This document shows positions 15,001 through 24,000 of a DNA stretch of 64,000 nucleotides, piece by piece. The stretch is taken from positions 312,501 through 376,500 of the forward strand of contig OX387200.1 of assembly GCA_947561715.1 (NCBI GenBank), given 5' to 3'. The DNA comes from Ascidia mentula. Lineage: Eukaryota; Chordata; Ascidiacea; Phlebobranchia; Ascidiidae. The position numbers and the translations under genes were made by a program. The number at the start of each line of letters is the position of its first letter. Position 1 is the first letter of the stretch. Under the pieces are notes generated by a model that did not search any database, was not told the DNA's origin, and saw only the letters and a list, made by a program, of their open reading frames with translations.

Positions 15001-18000
15001 AGACGGTTACCAGGGCGACGGAGTCACGTGTGAAGGTAACTAAAGTTCATATTCCTGGAAGTTTTTCTTCAACCCTTCCTACCGTTTGCATATTTCCTCC
15101 AGACAAGGACGAATGTAACGACAATCCCTGCCACCAGGAGGCGGTATGCAGCAACACAGTAGGAAGTTTCTCTTGTTCTTGTAACCATGGTTACACTGGA
15201 GACGGAGTTAAGAACTGTGAAGGTTTGAAACTTGTCATAAGTTGAACATCTTCCAATGTAGAGCTGCTTCATGAAACTTGTCATTTTTTTCCTGTTCAAT
15301 TGATTTTGGAAATCATTCCCATCTGTTGCAATCGCTGTGAAGATTCCCACCTCTTATATTTTATAATACCACAATATTTCTGTGTCTTTTATTCCGAATT
15401 GATTCTTAACTTGTTTATTCCAGTTGTGACAACCACCACCACCGCCCCCATCACCTCGCCACCAGGTAAGCAACATTTACATCACGTGTCATGTTGATGT
15501 GATACGTATAATAAAGATGTTTGCGTGTAACGGTTACGTTTATGTTGCAGTGGCCGATCCTACGTTCTTCTGTCACGTGAGAAACGGACATCACTTTGAA
15601 ACTTTCGACACAAGCACATACGATTTCGTTGGAGCTTGTAGTTATTTGCTGGTTGAGAATAATTGCGACGGATTAATTCCTGTCAAAGTTGAGGTGGGAA
15701 AATCTGTGAAAATCAAACAAACAAACTTGGGTTATAAAAATCATATTGAACACAAAGTCTTGCCGGCTATTTAGCTGCACTGATGAGACCTCTTGGGCCG
15801 AAACAGCTCACTGGAATGATATTGCTGGCTCCATTGCCTTTATAATAAAGAAAAGATTACTCAAGTTTTGTTGATTCTGGTCCAGTGTCGGGAGTTTTGT
15901 CACAATCCGTAGCACCAGAGCGAAGAAACCGCAAGATTTCCATGATTTGTTTTTTCAGATCGTCAAGTCGAACCCCCCCAGTGGAACCCTCCCCTCCCTA
16001 CTGAAGGTTGTCATAGAAACGACAGGGGTGAAAGTGGAGTTGAAGAGAGGATTAATTTTCACGGTAAGTTGTTGTCTGTTCATAATTGTTGGGTTGTGTG
16101 TTTGTTGAAAAAGATAACGTGCTTTTTGGAGTTAGTTATATTTTACTGTTGGTATCTGGCAACATCTTGTGCTGGAACTGATTCAAATTCTTGATAGATC
16201 GATGGAGTTTTGGGTACTTCCCCGTACCTGATACAGTCATCAGGACTGCAGGTTGTTCAACTCGGTTCGAGTTTGAGGTTGGAGACGAAATACGGAATCG
16301 TTGTAACGATGAACTCTGACGGCAACGTAAAAGTTGGATTCCCTGGTTCTTACGCAGGTTGCACCAAAGGTGGGAGGCATGAAGTTGTTGGTGGTTTTGT
16401 TACATTTCCTGAACCGAAAACTCGTATGATCATAAATTCCAGGTCTTTGTGGCGACAGTGATTCTGATCCAAGCAACGATTTGGGGAACAAGCAACCTGA
16501 GGTGTTCGGTGAGCAGTGGAAAACTGACAGTGGACAACCAGGGTAAGGGAAGGTTTAGTTACTCCTCATCACCTCACACTCACTTGAGTTTAATTCGCGA
16601 GCTTTGTTTAAATGCACAACACTCAAAGGTGTTTCCTCTATCCCAGGTGTCAACCGACTGTTCAATATGATTCTTGTTCCTCACAAATACCGAGTAGTGG
16701 GGAATGTGATTGTAATATGTTTGTGGATGAAGATGGTTGCTTCTCAGCTTGTAATGTCGATTCCAGTGTCTACGTCGAGGTGAAGACCCCCCTTCCTAAT
16801 ATCCAAATATAAATATCAAAGTGGAACTAGTTTGGGTCTGCGGACCTCGCAAATTATTTAAACTCTGTAGGCCCCTAAAAATAAATCATACAAGAAAGTC
16901 ACTATGGACCATTATTGTTCAATGCCCCCCTAAACATGAGACCCTAAACTGGAACTTGTTAAAATCTTTTTCTAGTAAATAAAAGTTTTACTTTTCACCA
17001 ACAAACAAATCAAGAAAATCAGAAATTTTGCCAAAACCAATTTAATTCCACCACGTGAAGAATTGCTTGGAATATTGTAAACTTGTTTTAATGAAATTTC
17101 CAACCTGTTAATTTCACCAGGCTTGTCGCAAGGACGCCTGCAACAGCAACGCGGCTCCTGATTGGTTGATTGGTAATTTAGCCTCGTACGCAGCCGCATG
17201 CACTGATGCTGGGTTCAAGGTTTGTGATTGGAGGAAAAAATGTGGATTCGGTGAGTTGTGTTGTTACGGTTGAATAACTTTCGTGTCTCTTGTTCTGATC
17301 AAAATCACACCCATGTACAACTTCTCAAATATTTGTGTTTTGTGGGAGAAAATGTTTGTATTTTTGCCACACTGTATGCGAAAAAGTGTGACGTCATAAT
17401 AGTTTAACTAGTTATTTCATGGTCAAGTGTAGATTGCGAACTTTGGTGACGTCACTGATTCCACCATGTTAAAATTTCTTTTTCAACAGAAATTCTTTGT
17501 CCGATCAACTCCAGATACTCAGAATGCGTTAAAACTTGTCCCGAACTTTGTCAATTTACTGATGATAGGAATGTTGTGAATTGTACGAAGCGGGAATGTG
17601 TGCCAGGTGATTGTGATTGTGTTTCGTTAAAATGTTTCGAATAAATCCCCTGTAAATGTAGAACTAATTTGTTAATATAGCGTAATGCTTGCATTCGTTA
17701 TCAAAGGATTTCATTTGAATTTGAGCGGGAAACTTACATCCGGGAATACAGTAAATTAAAGTTAATATAACTTATATCTAAGGTTGTGAATGCGAGGATG
17801 GATTCGTTTTGTCCGGAGGAATTTGTGTACCTAGGGAGGAATGCGGTTGCCTGCATGAAGATAAATATTTCAAGGTATGACGTCATGTATAAACTCGAAA
17901 CCCCCTGATTAGTTGTGGTCAAAACACCCAAGAAAGTGTGTAGAGGCAGAAACTTTGAAATCACCACCATCAGCTTTTGTAAAAAGATCGTGTCACAATA

Positions 18001-21000
18001 ACTTAACAACGTAAAAAATATCTTTTCTTTTATTTCTGTGTTCATTGGTTCTTTTACGATTCCATGTTTTAATGCTGGATAGATGAAAAAATTGTGGTAA
18101 ATTTTACAACAAAACTCTTTCCTGTAGTCTGGCGACTCTGTGGTGTTGGATAATTGTGGGAAAAAGTGTTCGTGTCGCGACGGATCAATGAAATGTGAAA
18201 ATATCTCTTGTCCCGATGGAACAAGTTGTCTGGTTGGAAAAGATGGAAAGCTTGGATGTGAACCTGAAAGTAAGACAGGAAAAGTGCAAAAAATCTTGGG
18301 CGTAAACCGAAACGACTGAAGCGTGGATGTTTCTGACAAAATTTGATATTTCACCAAATAATTTATGTTCAGGTTACGGGGCTTGTCGTGCTTTCGGGGA
18401 TCCGCATTATTTCACATTCGACCGAACCAGGAGAATGTACAACTTTATGGGGAAGTGCAGTTACCGACTTTCCGAGACCAAATTACCTCAGGATGATCCG
18501 CTCTGGTACAAGATTATCGTTGAACACGAGTCGAGATCCCGACCTCGAGTAACTTACACTAAATCCGCCACAGTTTATTTCGAGAATTCTACACAGATAA
18601 TCCGATTCGAAGGAAGATTATTACCGAAGGTAAACTAGGGTTTAATGTCGTCTTTTTCTTACTTTGATAACTTGTTAACCAGTTCCAAAACCATTTAAAG
18701 AGTAAATCTTGTTTATTTTTGTCCCTTCCATGTTGTTTGTGAATTAAGGACATTCCAACATTTCTTCAGGTCAACGGGGTTTCCTACAGAAGTTTCACAG
18801 CTCCAAGTTTCACAGTAAGAAGACAGGGTCGGTATTACACCTTAAAAACTAACTTCGGGTTGAAAGTCGAACAAACCAGATCAAATGTTCGCGTCACCAT
18901 TCCAAGCAGCTACAAGAACAAGGTAGGGAAGATATTCTGATGATTTGTTCATATATTTTGAAAGAAAAGGTTTTCAAGAAAGGAATTTAGTGAAGGTTTC
19001 GGGGAAGTCAGAATATCGAATGAAAGGAATTCTTTGTGGATTTTAACATTATTTTTTGAGGTCCTATTCCTATATATTCCGGAATTTGTAAAGAACTTAG
19101 AAAATAATTAGGTTCCATCCCAGACACCTGCTATAATGTTGTTGAATTCCAATCAACAAAAACAAGTTGGTTACGTTATTTTCACACAGGTGTTCGGTTT
19201 GTGTGGCGACTTTAACGGAGACGATAGCGACGAGTTTAGGTTACCCGATGGTTCCCTCACGCGGAAAGTAAACGAGTTTGGTATGAGCCACCAGGTGGGG
19301 CCATGTGTGGATCCCGTCCCACCTGAGGAGGTCGTGTGTTCGGATGACGACAGAACTTTCTAGTAAGTTTTTGTCAACAAATGTTAGAAGCAAACAAAAC
19401 ATATTTTTTTACTTTTAACAAATTACGTTGCGCAATATTTTGTTTCAAAGTTTATTTTTTTCATACAAAAAAGTCACGTGACGCACTTTGTCTGTTTTTA
19501 GTTCGAAGAAAGATGTTTGCGGAGTAATTTCCGATCCCGAAGGTCCTTTCGCGGCGTGCCACGATGAAGTTGATCCCACAGACCAGTTTGAAAGTTGTGT
19601 GTTCGATGTTTGCGAATATGGCGGAAACACAACAATCCTGGAAGAGGTGAAAACACACTCACAAACCCTCGTACATTGACCACACCATTACAATAACATT
19701 TGTCACGTGTTCCTGTGACACAGAAATTAAATAAAATTAATTTATCACAAGTTTTTGAGAATTTCTTTAGAAATTGTTTTAATTTGTAGTCAATCGCTTG
19801 TAATCAATATTTAACCAGAAAAGTTAAAAACAGACTCATAATATATCTGTGAATAAATATGATTTCTATTTTAACTCACAGTCAGTGGAGGCATACGCGC
19901 GTGAATGCCAACAGAACGGCGTCTCAGTGTGTACGTGGCGTTCTGTGACTGGTTTGGTGAAGTTTGATGATTACGTTCCATCCGACAGCCATTTCACATC
20001 ATGTGCCAGTTCTTGTCCCAACACTTGTTCCGAACCTACAGCGTCCGATAAGTGAGTATTTAATATTTCTATGGATTTTTGTTAATTACGACTGGATGTT
20101 GGTTCTTGACACTTGGAGTGAAACATATCCCAGAAAGTGACGTCACATAGCTACGTCATAATGTTGTTTGTTACGTAGTTGTGAGGAGGTGAGTATAGAG
20201 GATTATGTTTGCAATCCTGGGTTTCTTCGGGATGGAGAAGATTGTGTGAGGATGTCAGAGTGCGGATGTCAACTTAATGGAGGACCTTACATTGAAAAAG
20301 GTGGGATATCGTTGTGCAAATAACTGTGGGTTGTAAGGTTGAAAGTTATGGCAATGAGAAATTGAAGTCTTGGTTTGTGTTTATTAACACTGAAAAAATA
20401 AAATATTTAATTAAAAGCCGTGGATGGGTTGCGTAGTTACTGAGCCGAAACCCTCACCAATAAGTTGGTTGTTAAACTTAATTCCCAACAAAACTGTTGA
20501 TGTTTCTGTTCAAGGTCGAACTTACATGAAGGAAAACTGCACCAATCAGTGTGAATGCCTCGGAATGAACAAGGTCACGTGCCGCCTGACGTCATGTCCG
20601 GCCGCTTTGGTTTGTGGGAAAAACGAAATGGGAGAGGAAGATTGCGTCACTTCCGGTTGGTTGTGGTTGTTATTGGGGGAATTACCCGATTTTATGTTCC
20701 GATGTAGTTTGTGACAATTTGTCCCAAAATATATCGAGCCATGCTTAAAAGTAATATGGCGGAAAAAGTCGAATTTATTGTGAAAATGTTCCAAATATTA
20801 TATCTTCCTGGATGCAGCCGGATGCAAGGGATCAGAGGTTCTTGATCTCGTAATCCTCCTCGATACGAGTTCCTCCATCGGTTATCGGAACTTCGCCGTC
20901 ATCAGATCGTTCATCACGACTATCGTGGAAAGATTCGATGTCGGACCTTCAGCTTTGCAGGTGGGGCGGGGAGCTCTCAAGCAACCGACTGATCGTAGAA

Positions 21001-24000
21001 TTGTGGAATTTAAAGTAGCATTTTTCCTGCTCAGTTAACTCTTGCTGAGATGCATTTTATTTGTTGGAGTTAAACGATTAATTTATGACAGTAAATAATT
21101 TGGTGAAACCTCCCTACTTCTGTTCCTGCCCAACAAAATCACCAAAACCCATTCATGCGTGCAGGTTTCCATGACTACTTACAGTCGTTATCCGAATGAT
21201 CTGTGGGATTTAAATCGTTTCTCGAGCAAGGATTCGCTCTTGCGCGCCATCAAGGGGATACGGTATAGTGGAGGGGGGACTAACACTGGAAGGGCGATCA
21301 CCTACGTCACTGACAACAAGTTCAATATCGCTAAAGGTCAGACAGGCATCTGAGTTGTATCAAAGTACAACTTTTTTAACTTCTTTTTCCAGAAAAAAAA
21401 TTGTATTTTTTTTGTTTCCCGAAAGTTTTTTCCCCCAAAAAAATAAAAACCTTTTTAATTTGGTCTAAATTTCTTCTGACAAAAGTTAAAAAATCTTTAG
21501 GCAAAAGAAAAGATGCCAACACAGTTACCCTCATTCTCACCGACGGGGAATCCTACGATGACGTCAGCGCACCTTCGGAAGAACTTCGGAAAAGTTCGGT
21601 AGTGATCGGATTGGGAGTAAAAGACGCTAAGTTAAATCAGCTGCAGGAAATTGCTTCTCCCCCACAGTCGCGTTTTGCGATAATGGTTCAAGATTTTAGC
21701 GAGCTTAAGAACGTGGTGGACACGATATTGAACGCTATTTGTTATGTTAACAGTAAGTATTGCTGCCTTTGTACGTGAGTAGATTGGAGTTATTGTGTAT
21801 TTATTTATCAATACGAAAACGAGGTTGTTTATCTTGATTTAATATAGTTTTTTTTATCAAGCCGTGTATACGTAGTCTTTACTAAACGTTATCTGCCGCC
21901 AAACAACCTTTTTTGACTAAAGATAGCTCTCTCTATATATATATGAATAAATACATATATCAAATTACCCACCTTGCAAACCTCCCATTTGTTGAACAGA
22001 CGATCCATGTGCGAGTAGTCCTTGTGAGAATGGAGGTTCCTGCACACAACTTGATGAGGGGGGGTACAATTGCGTCTGTTTCTCTGATTTTACCGGGAAA
22101 AACTGCGAGATTGGTGGGTTGTGTTTTTAACCTGATGGCTTTCGGCTGGGATTTACTTGTGTTTTTAATCTTCTTACTAACAGCTATAACATTCGTAATT
22201 ATGTTGAAGTATTAATACTAAACATACCAATCACTTCTACCTCCATCTGCTAAACCCCTACCGTTTGTTCACAGCGCCATCAAGTGTAGAAGATTGTCGA
22301 ACGAACGCGCGACTCGATCTAATCTTCCTCCTTGATTCAAGCGGTTCGGTTGGTTCGAGTAACTTCGATTTGATGCGGAAATTCGTGAGTCGGGTGATTG
22401 AAGGGTTCAATATCGGTCCTGACGCTGTACAGGTCGGAATATCGCGATACACGCGAACCTGGACCGATCTGTGGCATTTGAATCGATACGACGGCAAAGA
22501 ATCGTTGATTAAAGCGATAAAATCGATCCGATATGTAAGCGGAGGGACACTAACGGGCAACGCGCTTTCCAAAACCGCCGCCACGAAATTTACGTCACGA
22601 GCCGGAAGACGTCGCGGTGTTAAAGCGGTTACCGTGGTGATGACGGATGGAAAATCGTATGATGACGTAGCGAAGCCGGCGTTGTTTCTACGCAACGAAT
22701 CTGTCGTGGTTGCCGTGGGGATTAAGGAGGCGGTGAAGGAGCAGTTGGATCGGATTGCATCTTACCCACCTGATGTTTACTCAAGACAAATTTCAAGTTT
22801 CTCAAAGTTGCAGGAATTCGCCCAACTTCTCTTCACAATTATTTGTCAAGTCAACGGTGAGAATGTTGGGGTTTATCTGAAAAAAATTATTACGAGAAAA
22901 AAATTTAACACGATTTTCATTTCGGGAAAACTCGAAACCAACAATTTTGTAGATTTTTTTTACGTCACCGATTTTATAAACTCGTTATGTTTAAGACGGA
23001 CCCTGCACCCGTAACCCATGCTTGAATGCTGGGAAATGTACGGAGACAGACGATGGAAGATTTAAATGTGAATGCGCGGTTGGATATTCCGGGGAGAATT
23101 GTGAAACAGGTGAGAATCACGTGACACATATGTCAAGGCGGAACTCGATTCATTTTTGATTTATTTAATTTTGAAAAACATGAATAGAAGCCATAAATTT
23201 TACGAAAATTAAGAGTTCGTTTGAAACAAATAAAATGGTAATTGTTGCAGCCGCTGGCATGGATGTGTGTGAGCGGGAGGCGAAGACAGATGTCGTGTTT
23301 GTGATGGATGCAAGTGGTTCGGTGGGGAGGACCAACTTCGGTTTGATGAAAAGATTCATTTCCACCATAGTAAACCGGTTTAATATTGGTGCGGACGCCA
23401 TACGCGTTGCCATGGTGAGGTTCAGTAGCTCTCCCGCCACCTTGTGGCACCTCAACAAGTACAACGACAAGGAATCACTCAAGCGTGCAATCGAAGGAAT
23501 AAGGTACTGGTTTGATACGTCACAATAAGCTTTGTCTTTGTTTAATGTACGTTTTCTTTAGTTCAAGGTGTGATAACCACATATCGTTAAATAATACTCG
23601 TGATCGATCATGCGTAACTGTATCTAACCTAGCACCTTCGGCTCACATGCATGTTGCCGCTCACGTAATTTCATCTACTTTCACCCAGATACACTGGGGG
23701 AAGCACCTATACGTCAAAGGTTCTTCGTCACGTGGTCAACCAGGAGTTGACGATGTCAGCGGGTTTAAGGAAGGAGGTTAAACCCGTGGTTGTAATCTTG
23801 ACTGACGGAAAATCCAAGGATGATGTCAGGTAGCGATTTTACTTAATTTGTAAACATCCAGTAATGCACTTGAAAAGTTTGGTGTGTGTAGGATTTGTTA
23901 CACCTATGTTACTGCTATGAGATTCCTACATCGGATATATGTCGTATAGTGACGTAATAATCGATTCAGCTTTCAGCATAAACAGATGTCACGGTAGCAT

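Noticed and set aside
22275-22856. VWA2 as a foreign or separately inserted gene
   Set aside because: It is in phase with both flanking EGF exons, is clearly paralogous to VWA1 and VWA3, and keeps the module order.
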